Of a DNA stretch of 64,000 nucleotides, positions 34,270 through 44,203 are shown piece by piece. The notes beneath the pieces were generated by a model, which was not told where the DNA came from, ran no database searches, and saw only the letters and a program-made list of their open reading frames with translations. A program made the translations under genes and the position numbers. The stretch is from Mycobacterium pinniadriaticum (GTDB taxonomy: Bacteria; Actinomycetota; Actinomycetes; Mycobacteriales; Mycobacteriaceae). Numbering within the stretch: position 1 is the first letter of the stretch; every line of letters begins with the position of its first letter. The DNA is taken from the NCBI RefSeq assembly GCF_026242045.1, contig NZ_JAPJDO010000012.1, positions 62,001-126,000 on the forward strand, read 5' to 3'.

Positions 34270-34817
34270 GGTGGCGAACCTACGACTGCCGGGCCGATCG
34301 GCGCTAACAGTAGCGCCGCTTTGTCCACAGCGAACATTCGGGTGACCCAACAGCACCTGGCGCCTCACGGGCGGCTGTAGTACCGCTCGGGCTCGCCCAA
34401 GGCGGGCTCCGGTGACGAGCGGCCGCCACGCATTCTCATGTCGGCGTTCGACGTCCCGCGTTGTTGCAGTGTGCAGCGCGAAGACCGAACCCGCGACACA
34501 CACCACGGCGCTAGACCGGCACCGCCCCAAAACCTGGGTGACCGTGCCGACCGTTGTTTCTGACACCCGGATTCCTATCAATCGAATATCCCGTTGGCTT
34601 CACCACATTCACCCCATCTAGTGCCAACCGCTCCGTGCCCACACACCCCCGGTAACCGCCCCATCACTACCCGGTCGTCCCGCCCTCCTTTGGAGCCCAC
34701 CAATCACCACACACCTCTTGCACTCAGGTCACGGTTTGGTAACGACCCCCGGGTTAGTGTTGGATTTGACGCCCGTCAGGTTTCTAGCGTTCGCCTCAGA
34801 ACTGATGGGGGTGAGTC
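34270..34817. other. Intergenic region upstream of relaxase, candidate oriT
   Basis: This 548-base gap lies between the divergent accessory gene and the MobF relaxase. MobF relaxases usually nick an oriT next to their own gene, so this is the best place for it. I see a small palindrome GACG-CC-CGTC within about 60 bases of the start and two CCCCCGG words (near 34649 and 34749), but no compelling long inverted repeat. Short frames here lack support as genes. Confidence 0.35.
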
Positions 34818-37800
34818 GTGGCCGCGACACTGCACAAGCTCACTGCCGGCGACGGCTACCTCTACCTCATTCGTCAGGTCGCCGCCGCCGACAGCACCGA
34901 ACGCGGCCGAAACACGTTGTCGGAGTATTACTCCGCCAAAGGCGAATCTGCCGGGCGCTGGGTCGGCACCGGCCTTGCATCCCTATCAGACACCGGCGCG
35001 CGCGAGGTCTCCGAGCAAGCCCGGCAGGAAATCTGGACTGTGCCAGAGGGTTCCGAGGTCCACGAAGAACAAATGGCAGCGCTGTTCGGAGAAGGGTTAC
35101 ACCCCAACGCTGTCGACATCACCAACTACACCTTGCGCCGTGAAGCCCAACCGGCCGTGGCCATCGAAGCCGCCCACCTGGGCCGCCGATTCGCCATCCG
35201 CAGCGGCGAAACCGAATTCCAACGGGCATTGGCCGTGGCCTACCGCGAACACAACACCAGGCTGCACCAGAAGTGGAATACCCCCCTCGACGACGACGTC
35301 CGGGCACGGATCCGAACCACCCTGGCGCGGCAGCGATTCGCCGACCAACACGGTCGCCAACCTGCCGACGACCGTGAACTGTCGGGCTTCATCGCCCGCA
35401 ACACCCGTGCCCGCACCACCGCGGTCGCCGGGTACGACGTGACGTTCAGCCCCGTCAAATCCGTCTCCGCGCTGTGGGCGGTCGCGCCGCTGGATGTGGC
35501 CCGCGAAATCGAGGACTGCCACGACGCCGCAGTCGCAGATGCGTTGGCATTCATGGAAGCCCACGGTGCCTTCACCCGATCCGGGGCAGCCGGGGTCGCT
35601 CAAGTCGACACCACCGGCCTGATCGGCACCGCATTCACCCACCGAGACTCCCGCGCAGGCGACCCCGACCTACACACCCACGTCGCGATCTCCAACAAGG
35701 TCGCCACCATCGACGCCAACGGTGTGCAACGCTGGCTGGCCCTGGACGGCCAACCCCTGCACCGGGTCATGGTCGCCGTCTCCGAGCTGTACAACACCCG
35801 CCTGGAAGCGCACCTTGGCCAGCGCCTCGGACTGCACTTCGCCGAGATAACACCACCCGGTCGAGGCAAGCGCCCGATCCGCGAAATCATTGGCGTCGAC
35901 ACCGAACTCAACACTGCCTGGTCCTCGCGCCGCCGGGCCATCGAGGCACGAACCGCCGAGCTGTCCAAGCAATTCCAGGCAGACCACGGACGCGAACCCA
36001 CCAACGTCGAAGCGATCGCACTGGCCCAGCAGGCCACCCTGCAATCCCGCGAGGCCAAACACGAGCCCCGCTCGCTCGCGGAGCAGCGCCAAACGTGGCG
36101 CGCCGAAGCCGTCGAAGTCCTCGGCGGCCAGCACGAACTGAGCCGAATGATCGGCCAAGCCCTGTCAATATCGCGGCGCAACGCAGTCGCCCTCGCCACC
36201 CCGCAATGGGTCACGGACCGCGCGCGCCAGGCCGTGGCCACGGTCGCCATGACGCGCTCAGTCTGGCAGCTCCAGCATGTGCTCGCCGAAGCGCAGCGCA
36301 TCGTGCGATCCACCGGGCATGCCGCCGATGACACCCTCGCCCAACGCATCACCGCGGCCGCACTCGCCGAGCCAATATCCCTGCCGTTGGCGCGCATCGA
36401 CGACGGCGAAATAGGGGAACCCGCCGCGCTTCGCCGCCGCGACGGCGCCAGCGTCTACACGCGCGCGGGAACCGCCCTGTTCACCAGCGCCGAGATCCTC
36501 TCCGCCGAGCGCCGCATCCTGCACGCCGCCACCCTCGACGGAAGCCACACCGTCACCGCCGCCGACGTCGAAATCGCGCTGGCAGACTCCGCAGCCCGCG
36601 GCAAAACCCTCAACCCTGGCCAAGTCGCCCTAGTCACCGACATGGCCACCAACGGCCGCCGCGTCGCGCTCGCACTCGCCCCGGCCGGCGCAGGAAAGAC
36701 CACCGCCATGGCCGCGCTGTCCCACGCCTGGCGCAACTCCGGCGGCACCGTACTCGGCCTGGCTCCCACCGCCGCCGCGGCAATCAATCTCGGCGCCGAC
36801 CTGAGCGCCCCGACCGACACCCTCGACAAGTACATCCACCTCACCGACAACCCGTCCAGATCGGCAATCCCGCAATGGTTCTCCGCCGTCGACGCGTCCA
36901 CCCTGCTTATCGTCGACGAGGCCGGAAAAGCCGGAACCCTGCAATTGGACGCGGTCATCAGCCACGCGCTGGCCAAGGGTGCCACCGTGCGCCTGGTCGG
37001 TGATGACGGACAGATCGCCTCCATCTCCGCAGGCGGGGTCCTGCGCGACATCGCCGCCGAAACCGACGCCCTGACCCTGTCCCAGCTGGTGCGGTTCACC
37101 GCGCCCGAAGAAGGCGCGGCCTCACTGGCTCTGCGGGCCGGGGACCCGTCGGGCATCGGCTTCTACATCGACCACGGCCGCGTGCATGTGGGCGCCGAGC
37201 AGACCGCCGCCGATATGGCGTTTACGGCATGGCTGGCCGATCAGCAAGCGGGCCGCGACACCCTGCTGCTCGCCCCCACCAACGCCATCGTCGACCAACT
37301 CAACATCCGCGCCCGAACCGCGCGGCTGACCGCGCTCGCCCACGCCGACCCCCAGTGGCGTCCGGGCCGCGAAACCGTGCTCGCCGATCACCTCCCGGCG
37401 TCTGCGGGTGACATCATCCGCAGCCGCGGCAACGCGCGCTGGCTGCGGCTGTCGGCGACCGACTATGTCCGCAACGGCTACACCTTCGAAGTCCTCAACG
37501 TGGGGGCCGACGGGTCCCTGCGGGTGCGTCATATCGGCAGCGACCGCGAAATCACCCTGCCCGCCAACTATGTCACCAGCGAGGTCACCCTCGGCTACGC
37601 CACCACCATCGACGGCGCCCAGGGACTGACCGCCGGGTACAGCTGCCACGTCGTCGGAGCTGAGCACATCACCCGCCAGCTGCTCTATGTCGCGCTCACC
37701 CGCGGCCGCGTCGAAAATCACGTCTATCTGTCGACGGCAGAAGACGATCCGCACCGCATCCTGGCCCCGAAAGCCACCCACCCCTACACCGCGGTCGACG

Positions 37801-40709
37801 TCTTGTCGAAGATTCTGGCCCGCGACGGCGCGCAAGTATCGGCAACCACCGCGCAACGCCAAGCCGCCGATCCGCTGGGGCGGATCGCTGCGGCCGCCGA
37901 CATGTACCACGACGCGCTGGGCACCGCGGCCGAAAACCATCTCGGCGCAACTCGACTCGACACGCTCGCGACCCTTGCCGACACCCTGTACCCGCGCCTA
38001 ACGCAGGCTGAGGGCTGGCCCGTGCTGCGCAACCACTTGGCCCTGCTGGCCTGCGCAGGACACAACCCCGCCAAGGCGCTATCGGAAGCCGCAGCCTTGG
38101 GCGGGCTCGACGACGCCGGGGACCCCGCCGCTGTTCTCGATTGGCGCATCGACCCCACCGGCGGCCATTCGGCCGGCGTCGGCCCGCTGCGCTGGCTGCC
38201 CGCCATACCCCACCAACTCGGCAACGACACCCAGTGGGGCGAGTATCTGCAGCGTCGCGCCGATCTCGTCACCAAACTCGCCGACCAGATACGCGCCACG
38301 GCACGCGCCTGGACACCGGCCACCGCACCGCCGTGGGCCAAACCCCTCATCGGGACGGCCCCCGAATTGGCCGCCGAAATCGCCGTGTTCCGTGCCGCGC
38401 ACCGAGTGGCGCCCGAGGACAGCCGCCTCCTCGGCGCCAACCAGTATGCGGCACGGCCACGCACCATCGGCCGGCTCCTGCGAGATGCCGCGGTGGCCGT
38501 GATCGGACGCCGACGCCCCGCAGTCGCACGATTCCGTCAACTCATCGACTCCATCGACCCCCGCATCCGCAGCGACAGCTTCTGGCCACAACTGGCCGAG
38601 CACCTCGCCCAATCCGCACCCAGCCGCCCCGACCTAGCCCACCTAGTGGTGGATGTCGCCTCCGAACGCCCGCTGCCCGACGAACTGCCCGCCGCCGCTC
38701 TGTGGTGGCGGCTGTCGGGCAAAATCAGCCACACCGCCACCCTGGACACCCCCAACGCGAAGATCCACCCACCCTGGATCAAAGATCTGCATACCGTGTT
38801 CGGCTCGGCTATCGCCGAAACCATTGCCGCCGATCCAGCCTGGCCCGCACTGGTCGCCGCGATCGCCACCGCCGACCCCACACGGTGGACGCCGCGTGAC
38901 CTGCTGCACCTGGCCGCCGAACAGCTCGCCGACGCCGACCCCGACGGCCGATCCATCGCCGCCTACGAGTACGCCCGCGCGATCACCCACACCGTCGACA
39001 TCCTCACCACCGCCGACCCGACCGCACACCCACACCACAACCTGCCCACCCCGGACCACGCACCGCTGACACGCGAGGAAGAAGAAGAACTCGCCGGACT
39101 CGACCCCGACCACATCACACCCGACGACCAGCTCGCAGCACCGGATCTTGGCGACCTCGACGACGTGCAGAAATGGGTCAACCACACTCTCGTCGACCCC
39201 GAGCCACCACCGTCACACCCCGGTACCCCCGGCAACGGAGAAGACCTCGGCAGCCTGCAGTTCGAGGACCTCTCCCCCCGCCGCGTTCCCCCACAACCGC
39301 TGCCCGCCGCGCTGCTCGACGTTTCCACGGTCCGAACCGCCTACCAACAGGCCCTCCACGAGCACGACACCCTGGCCGGAGGGGTCGCCATCTTCAACGG
39401 CCCCACGCTGAACGCCGCCATGCCACAGATCCGCCAACTGCGCGCCGCCGCCGACGCCGACCGCCCCTACTGGCAGGCGGTGCAAGAAGTGATCGACCAA
39501 TGGGCCGACGCCGACGCCCACTACGACGCAGACCTCGCCCAGATCGACTGGGCACAAACACAACTCGACGACCTGCGCGCCACCCCCAATAGCGACCCAC
39601 TCGACATCGCCTCTGCCCGAGCAGACCTGCGCCTGCGACGCATGACCTTGCCCACCCTGTCCCCCGCCGAGCGCTTCTACCCGGCGCTCACCGCCGCCAA
39701 CACTTCCCGCGCCGCCGCGGCCGGCGGCGCCGAACACATCGTTACTGACACTGATGTCGATAAAGCGATTGCCGCCGCCAACGACGCCGACCGACAGGCA
39801 CTGCGCACCGCGCACCGACGACGCAGTGACCTGCGACGCGACCTAGATCGCGCCGAACTGTCTGCCGCCGCCTCCTTCGCCGCGGCAGACAGCCGTCCCG
39901 TCGAGCACGTCCTCGCCCACCAAGCAGACCTCGACACAGAGCTGCGAATCCTGGCGGCCGCCGGCCAATATCACGTCGCACTGCCGCTGGTGATCGGCGC
40001 GGGCTCCCCCGATGACCAGACCCATGCGGCAATCGCCCGCACCACCGAGCTACCGTTCACACTCGCCGTTGTGACCGCCCCACCCGGGCGGGAACTCACC
40101 GCTGCACTGCGTGCTGTGTCCGCCGCCGCCAACGACGCCGATCGGAACATCCTGTGGTGCACACCCACCGCAGACCACCTGCCGCACAACACCCTTGGCG
40201 CAGACAACACCAGCGTCGATGGCCTGCACCAGCGCCTCACCGACAACACGTGGCACGCCGAGCGCGGCGACATCCTCATCGTGGAAGCCTCCGCCGCGGC
40301 CGACCCCGCAATGCTGGCCGACCTCACCGAGCACACCGCACAACAACAAGCCCGGATCATCCTGCTCGACACCACCCCGGCGACGTGGCCCCTGCAACCT
40401 TCAGCGCGGCTCCTACACCTGGCCCACACCGACCTGCCCTGGAGCGCCACCATTGTCGACTCAACAGCCACCACCCGCCGCGGCGCGGCCACCCCGACCG
40501 CACCCGACCTCGAGCCCGTTATCGGTCAGGCAGCCCGACTACACCCCGACATGATCACCGACGACCTGCGCGCCGCCCTCACCCGACGAAACACCCTGCT
40601 GCGAAAACATCAACGCGCACATGACGCGCACCGCGCGGCCAGTTGGATGCGCAGCCGTGAGCGCTCGGCCGCCGACGACCTCCCGCCACAACCCGGACTG
40701 GACCTCTAA
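34818..40709 (+). CDS. traA: MobF-family conjugative relaxase-helicase (TraA/TrwC-like)
   Basis: This 1963-residue protein would nick and unwind the element for transfer. Residues 1-420 form a TrwC-type relaxase. They include GDGYLYLIRQVAA with candidate nicking tyrosines and the metal triad H275, H286, H288 (FTH and LHTH). The helicase part has Walker A APAGAGKTT near 620, Walker B LLIVDEAG near 697, and a late TTIDGAQG and YVALTRGR pair typical of RecD-like helicases. About 900 further residues include a degenerate second NTPase-like block near 1750-1860. GTG 34818 gives the conserved actinobacterial N-terminus. The coupling protein follows. Confidence 0.95.
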   Translation: MAATLHKLTAGDGYLYLIRQVAAADSTERGRNTLSEYYSAKGESAGRWVGTGLASLSDTGAREVSEQARQEIWTVPEGSEVHEEQMAALFGEGLHPNAVDITNYTLRREAQPAVAIEAAHLGRRFAIRSGETEFQRALAVAYREHNTRLHQKWNTPLDDDVRARIRTTLARQRFADQHGRQPADDRELSGFIARNTRARTTAVAGYDVTFSPVKSVSALWAVAPLDVAREIEDCHDAAVADALAFMEAHGAFTRSGAAGVAQVDTTGLIGTAFTHRDSRAGDPDLHTHVAISNKVATIDANGVQRWLALDGQPLHRVMVAVSELYNTRLEAHLGQRLGLHFAEITPPGRGKRPIREIIGVDTELNTAWSSRRRAIEARTAELSKQFQADHGREPTNVEAIALAQQATLQSREAKHEPRSLAEQRQTWRAEAVEVLGGQHELSRMIGQALSISRRNAVALATPQWVTDRARQAVATVAMTRSVWQLQHVLAEAQRIVRSTGHAADDTLAQRITAAALAEPISLPLARIDDGEIGEPAALRRRDGASVYTRAGTALFTSAEILSAERRILHAATLDGSHTVTAADVEIALADSAARGKTLNPGQVALVTDMATNGRRVALALAPAGAGKTTAMAALSHAWRNSGGTVLGLAPTAAAAINLGADLSAPTDTLDKYIHLTDNPSRSAIPQWFSAVDASTLLIVDEAGKAGTLQLDAVISHALAKGATVRLVGDDGQIASISAGGVLRDIAAETDALTLSQLVRFTAPEEGAASLALRAGDPSGIGFYIDHGRVHVGAEQTAADMAFTAWLADQQAGRDTLLLAPTNAIVDQLNIRARTARLTALAHADPQWRPGRETVLADHLPASAGDIIRSRGNARWLRLSATDYVRNGYTFEVLNVGADGSLRVRHIGSDREITLPANYVTSEVTLGYATTIDGAQGLTAGYSCHVVGAEHITRQLLYVALTRGRVENHVYLSTAEDDPHRILAPKATHPYTAVDVLSKILARDGAQVSATTAQRQAADPLGRIAAAADMYHDALGTAAENHLGATRLDTLATLADTLYPRLTQAEGWPVLRNHLALLACAGHNPAKALSEAAALGGLDDAGDPAAVLDWRIDPTGGHSAGVGPLRWLPAIPHQLGNDTQWGEYLQRRADLVTKLADQIRATARAWTPATAPPWAKPLIGTAPELAAEIAVFRAAHRVAPEDSRLLGANQYAARPRTIGRLLRDAAVAVIGRRRPAVARFRQLIDSIDPRIRSDSFWPQLAEHLAQSAPSRPDLAHLVVDVASERPLPDELPAAALWWRLSGKISHTATLDTPNAKIHPPWIKDLHTVFGSAIAETIAADPAWPALVAAIATADPTRWTPRDLLHLAAEQLADADPDGRSIAAYEYARAITHTVDILTTADPTAHPHHNLPTPDHAPLTREEEEELAGLDPDHITPDDQLAAPDLGDLDDVQKWVNHTLVDPEPPPSHPGTPGNGEDLGSLQFEDLSPRRVPPQPLPAALLDVSTVRTAYQQALHEHDTLAGGVAIFNGPTLNAAMPQIRQLRAAADADRPYWQAVQEVIDQWADADAHYDADLAQIDWAQTQLDDLRATPNSDPLDIASARADLRLRRMTLPTLSPAERFYPALTAANTSRAAAAGGAEHIVTDTDVDKAIAAANDADRQALRTAHRRRSDLRRDLDRAELSAAASFAAADSRPVEHVLAHQADLDTELRILAAAGQYHVALPLVIGAGSPDDQTHAAIARTTELPFTLAVVTAPPGRELTAALRAVSAAANDADRNILWCTPTADHLPHNTLGADNTSVDGLHQRLTDNTWHAERGDILIVEASAAADPAMLADLTEHTAQQQARIILLDTTPATWPLQPSARLLHLAHTDLPWSATIVDSTATTRRGAATPTAPDLEPVIGQAARLHPDMITDDLRAALTRRNTLLRKHQRAHDAHRAASWMRSRERSAADDLPPQPGLDL

Positions 40710-40735
40710 AGCGACACCGCCCACCAAGCCCCGAT

Positions 40736-40753
40736 CGCATCCACGACGATGCG
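40736..40753 (+). terminator. Small hairpin after relaxase gene
   Basis: CGCATC at 40736-40741 pairs with GATGCG at 40748-40753 across a 6-base loop, just after the relaxase stop. It could attenuate transcription into the coupling-protein gene. There is no T-tract. Confidence 0.3.
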
Positions 40754-40765
40754 ACTCATTTAGGC

Positions 40766-42250
40766 GTGGCTGTCGCCGGTCGGCCGAAGACAGCCAAATC
40801 CGCTGCTACTGTTGGACTTTGCTATGCCATCCCGATGAAGATCGAAGGCATGTCAATCCCCGCGCTCTACACGCCCTACTGCGGATTGCTGTACCGCGAC
40901 GGCAATCCCTACATGGCCGAGAGCGCACCACACCTGGCGATTAGTGCGCCCACCCGCACCGGCAAGACCCGCCGCATCCTCGCCCCCGCCGCCGTCGTCC
41001 ACCCCGGGCCAGCGGTGTGCGTGTCCTCCAAGGAGGACCTCGCCGAACTCGTGCTGACGCGCCGGTTCAACGGGCCAACCGGCGTCCTCGACCTGCGACC
41101 GCAAAAAACCCTCGTATGGCCGGCCAACGTGCGGCGAATGGTCACCGACCCTACCTCGGCGATCACCAACACGGACGAAGCGCTGACCGTCGCCGAAACC
41201 ATGCTCGCCACCAGTGGCGTCGGCTTCGGCGGTGCCTCCAGCGGGCAGACCGTTGCCGCGGGCGGGCTGTGGGAGAACAGCGCATCAGCTCCGTTGGCAT
41301 GCCTTCTCTACTCGGCCAGCCCGCTCGGAAACAACCAGGGAATGCCCTGGGTTCTGCGGGCCGTCGGCACCCGCGGCGACAAGCAAGACGACGAGAATCA
41401 CCCGGGCGAAATCGACTATCCCTCCTGGAAGACCGCCTACGCGCTGTGCCCGCACGGTGACCTGCGTGAACCGCTGATGGAACTCACCGGGATGGACGGA
41501 CGCCTACGCGACAGTGTCGCCATCACCATGAAAAAGGCCATCACACCATGGATTCGCCTCGGCCTGATGTCCACCGACCCCGAGAGCCAACTCAACGTCA
41601 TTGACCAGATCAGCATCGAATCATTCGATGTAAGGATGCTTGACGACCCCGACGCCACCCTATTCGTCATCGCCCCCAACAGCGGCACCGTCGCCGGCGC
41701 GGCCGTCGCGCTCATCGACTCCATCATCCAGTATTTCCGCAAGAAGACCGCCAACCACCAACTCACCCACCGACTCCTGCTTGAGCTCGACGAAGTTTGT
41801 AACTCGTGCCCGTTGCCAGGACTGCTCAACTATGTCGGCGAGTCAGCAGGCCTCGGCGTGAACCTGATGGCGACCGTCCAGGCCTCCAGCCACTTCGATG
41901 TTGTCTACGGCCCCAAATATGCTGACGCACTGCGCGATATCTTCCCCGGCACGCTCATTATGTACGGGGCACACGAACGCCACCTGCTCGAACAAGCATC
42001 CGACTGGCTCGGCCTGGCCACACGCCGCAGCGAGTCATACGAACCCAACTCGGGAAGCCGCTCGCAAGCCTCCCAATTCGGACCCGCCATTGACTGGCAA
42101 GAGTTCCTGCCGCAGAACAGAGAAGAAGCCCAACTGCTACGCCGCGGCACAGCCGGTGAACGGGTCCACATCCCAGACTGGAGCGACTTCGTGCCAATCT
42201 GGGATCGCGTTGTCCAGCAACGTCTCCGCAAACAGCCGGCCCGAACATGA
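40766..42250 (+). CDS. VirD4/TraG-like type IV coupling protein
   Basis: This protein of up to 494 residues is an AAA+ coupling ATPase that would link the relaxosome to the T4SS channel. It has Walker A APTRTGKTRR (around residue 62), a Walker B-like LLLELDEVCN (around 345), and MATVQASSHFDVVYG. No N-terminal membrane anchor is visible, so it may be a soluble coupling protein that relies on a membrane partner. The start is uncertain: GTG 40766 gives the longest frame and ATG 40835 removes 23 residues; neither has a strong ribosome site. It lies downstream of the relaxase in the same direction. Confidence 0.88.
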   Translation: MAVAGRPKTAKSAATVGLCYAIPMKIEGMSIPALYTPYCGLLYRDGNPYMAESAPHLAISAPTRTGKTRRILAPAAVVHPGPAVCVSSKEDLAELVLTRRFNGPTGVLDLRPQKTLVWPANVRRMVTDPTSAITNTDEALTVAETMLATSGVGFGGASSGQTVAAGGLWENSASAPLACLLYSASPLGNNQGMPWVLRAVGTRGDKQDDENHPGEIDYPSWKTAYALCPHGDLREPLMELTGMDGRLRDSVAITMKKAITPWIRLGLMSTDPESQLNVIDQISIESFDVRMLDDPDATLFVIAPNSGTVAGAAVALIDSIIQYFRKKTANHQLTHRLLLELDEVCNSCPLPGLLNYVGESAGLGVNLMATVQASSHFDVVYGPKYADALRDIFPGTLIMYGAHERHLLEQASDWLGLATRRSESYEPNSGSRSQASQFGPAIDWQEFLPQNREEAQLLRRGTAGERVHIPDWSDFVPIWDRVVQQRLRKQPART

Positions 42251-42468
42251 GTTGAGCTCGACGGCTCCGGCCTGAACCGCTCGGTCAGTGAGCCTCAATC
42301 TCGACTTGTGCCGGTTCGACTCGCCGGGACGCGAGCGCGGCCACCCCCGACCTGCGCCTGAAAAGCACCACGATTGAACGCCCTTCCGTCAGACCAAACA
42401 TTCCGGGTGCGAGTTTGCAGCGGGTGCCGACAATTCCGATCGGGCCGGAGGCACGGCAGTTCGGTAAG

Positions 42469-43287
42469 TCAGCCGACGAGGCTTTCAAGGTTGCCTGTCG
42501 CCGGGACGGACTGGCTGAGCCATTCGCTGGGCAGGTGCAGGATCGCCGATAGGATCAGCCAGCTCAGCCACAGGATTCCCAGAGCGGCGGGTATCACACT
42601 GCACAGCAAGGGAATCCAGCGCACTTCGGGCACGCCGACCCGTGGTATGGCAAGCGGGCGAGGCTCACGAGTGCCACAGGGTGGGTCGAGCAGAGTGGGC
42701 ATGGACACGTCGCGGCCGCCGAGAAAGAATTCGTCGTCAAGTTCGGCGGCCACCGGTGTCAACGGCCACCAATGGCACGACCCTTCGACGGCAAGCCAGC
42801 CGTCGAGAATCCCGTAGATCCCAGCGGCGAGGAAAACGCCCGGGATCTGGGCGAAGAGCCACGGTACGACGACGACTGACCACACGCTTGGTGCGGGGTC
42901 GTAGAGCAGCGGCAACGGAAGCCCGCAGACGACTGCCATGCCCATCAGGGCGGGAATCGGATATCCGAGCAGGCGTTCAGGAATCAGCGTCGTAACCCAG
43001 CCGTACACGAGTCGGCCCGCAGGCCAGCCGATCGGCGCCGTGATCGCGCACACTGCGACTAAGGCGGTCTCGAAACTCCCTGTTGCGGTGGAGGTTTGCC
43101 GGAACGCCAGCGGCGGTGTGACGTCATCGTCGTGCGGATCGGGCCGGGCTCCGATACGCGCACGGTCGCGGGCACGGATTCGCTTGCCGAGCAGCTCGGC
43201 GCGGCGCTTCTGAAACAGCAGAATCCCGGCGTGCCCGGCAATCCAGGCCCGGCGTTGCTCGGCGAAGGTGTCGATGGCCGTTGACAT
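42469..43287 (-). CDS. Membrane protein of unknown function
   Basis: This 272-residue protein has a charged N-terminus and three or four hydrophobic segments in the central part. These include TALVAVCAITAPIGW, ALMGMAVVCGLPLPLL and VVVVPWLFAQIPGVFLAAGI. A further one lies near the C-terminus (IPLLCSVIPAALGILWLSWL). ATG 43287 is supported by GGAGG 9 bases upstream and lies 4 bases after the stop of the helix-turn-helix gene, so the two form an operon facing away from the T4SS genes. I do not recognise a family. The 218-base gap at 42251-42468 holds nothing clear. Confidence 0.7.
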   Translation of the reverse strand: MSTAIDTFAEQRRAWIAGHAGILLFQKRRAELLGKRIRARDRARIGARPDPHDDDVTPPLAFRQTSTATGSFETALVAVCAITAPIGWPAGRLVYGWVTTLIPERLLGYPIPALMGMAVVCGLPLPLLYDPAPSVWSVVVVPWLFAQIPGVFLAAGIYGILDGWLAVEGSCHWWPLTPVAAELDDEFFLGGRDVSMPTLLDPPCGTREPRPLAIPRVGVPEVRWIPLLCSVIPAALGILWLSWLILSAILHLPSEWLSQSVPATGNLESLVG

Positions 43288-43291
43288 CTGT

Positions 43292-43705
43292 TCACGCCTC
43301 CGTGCCGGTGGGCTTGTGGTCACCGATCAGGTCGCGCATCAGGACTTTGGCGGTGCTGAGCAGTTCCACCGCGTTGTCGACCATCGCGGTCGCAGCCCGA
43401 AGGACTGTCACGACGTGCTCGTCATCGGGGCCAGACACCATCTGGGTTTGCGGGTCCCCACCGGCCAGGATCTGCGCCGAGGACCCTGGCGCCCACCCCA
43501 AGGTTCCGTCGATGCGGGCCAGCGTCGATTCCCGAAGCCTTCCGGTGCCGTTGACGGCCTTGTGCAGTGTCGTGCGGTTGGGTCCGCCGCGCCGCGCCAG
43601 CTCGTAGTTACTGATCCGCAGCGTGCTGGTGCGCCGGCGCACGAAGTAATCCAGGCGTGCCACCCCGGAATCGGGGATGTCGACCGTCTTGTCTGAATCG
43701 CTCAT
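43292..43705 (-). CDS. Small helix-turn-helix protein
   Basis: This protein of about 137 residues has a Xre-like helix-turn-helix in ISNYELARRGGPNRTTLHKA, with GTGRLRESTLARIDGTLGW continuing the domain. The C-terminal half is helical and may dimerise. ATG 43705 is used; several in-frame ATGs extend to 43729. It is divergent from the T4SS operon and sits next to a pair of direct repeats, so it is a good candidate for controlling transfer genes. The length and domain placement suit a plasmid-type regulator. Confidence 0.72.
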   Translation of the reverse strand: MSDSDKTVDIPDSGVARLDYFVRRRTSTLRISNYELARRGGPNRTTLHKAVNGTGRLRESTLARIDGTLGWAPGSSAQILAGGDPQTQMVSGPDDEHVVTVLRAATAMVDNAVELLSTAKVLMRDLIGDHKPTGTEA

Positions 43706-43728
43706 AATCATGAAACTAACCATAATCA
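43703..43728. promoter_or_regulatory. Direct repeats overlapping regulator start
   Basis: CATAATCA occurs at 43703-43710 and 43721-43728, an 18-base period, over the start of the helix-turn-helix gene. This is a plausible autoregulatory operator for that gene. Confidence 0.35.
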
Positions 43729-43767
43729 ACCAAAGACGTCTATATCTGTCGACAAAAATGACCTGAG

Positions 43768-43796
43768 TTGACTACCGTGACGCTCATAGCTAACTA
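43768..43796 (+). promoter_or_regulatory. Candidate sigma-70-type promoter of the T4SS operon
   Basis: TTGACT at 43768-43773 and TAACTA at 43791-43796 are separated by 17 bases. They precede the first gene of the T4SS operon, whose AGGAAAA ribosome site and ATG follow at 43820. The regulator repeats lie 40 bases upstream. Confidence 0.5.
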
Positions 43797-43819
43797 CACC
43801 GTGTCGATGAAGGAAAACC

Positions 43820-44203
43820 ATGAAGGTGCTGCTCGCAGCGGCGGGACTGGTCTTCGCGATGATGTGCTTCGCGCTGGTGGTGATCGTCGAGGTTCTCGCC
43901 CGACTGCTGCCCGTGCTGATCTTGGCCGCACTTCTGTGGGGCGGGTGGCGCATATGGCGGGCCCGCCGAACCCGCCCGGCCACCACCCCGGTACCACTGC
44001 TGGCGGCGCCGTTCCCGGCGCCGATTCCCGTAGCGATGCCACAGCCAGCCCCGATCGCACCGCCGATCGCCGACCCCGATGTGTACCTGGTGGCCGGTGA
44101 TCACCTGGGCATGCGGCCCCCGCGGACCCCGCTGCAGACTCCCGAGGCCACCGACGTTCAAGGACGTCTTCTGGTGCCGCGCCCGCACAGTCGGGTGCGC
44201 TGA
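43820..44203 (+). CDS. Small membrane protein, first gene of T4SS operon
   Basis: This 127-residue protein begins with two close hydrophobic stretches (VLLAAAGLVFAMMCFALVVI and ARLLPVLILAALLWGGW). A basic turn (RIWRARRTR) and a Pro-rich tail follow. It is probably anchored in the membrane with a cytoplasmic tail. AGGA precedes the ATG. The stop overlaps the next start as TGATG. No named family is recognised; its place suggests a T4SS accessory component. Confidence 0.75.
   Translation: MKVLLAAAGLVFAMMCFALVVIVEVLARLLPVLILAALLWGGWRIWRARRTRPATTPVPLLAAPFPAPIPVAMPQPAPIAPPIADPDVYLVAGDHLGMRPPRTPLQTPEATDVQGRLLVPRPHSRVR

Noticed and set aside
34412..34621. Plus-strand frame of 69 codons upstream of relaxase
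   Set aside because: Its composition is irregular, it has no ribosome site, and the region is better explained as the oriT/promoter area.
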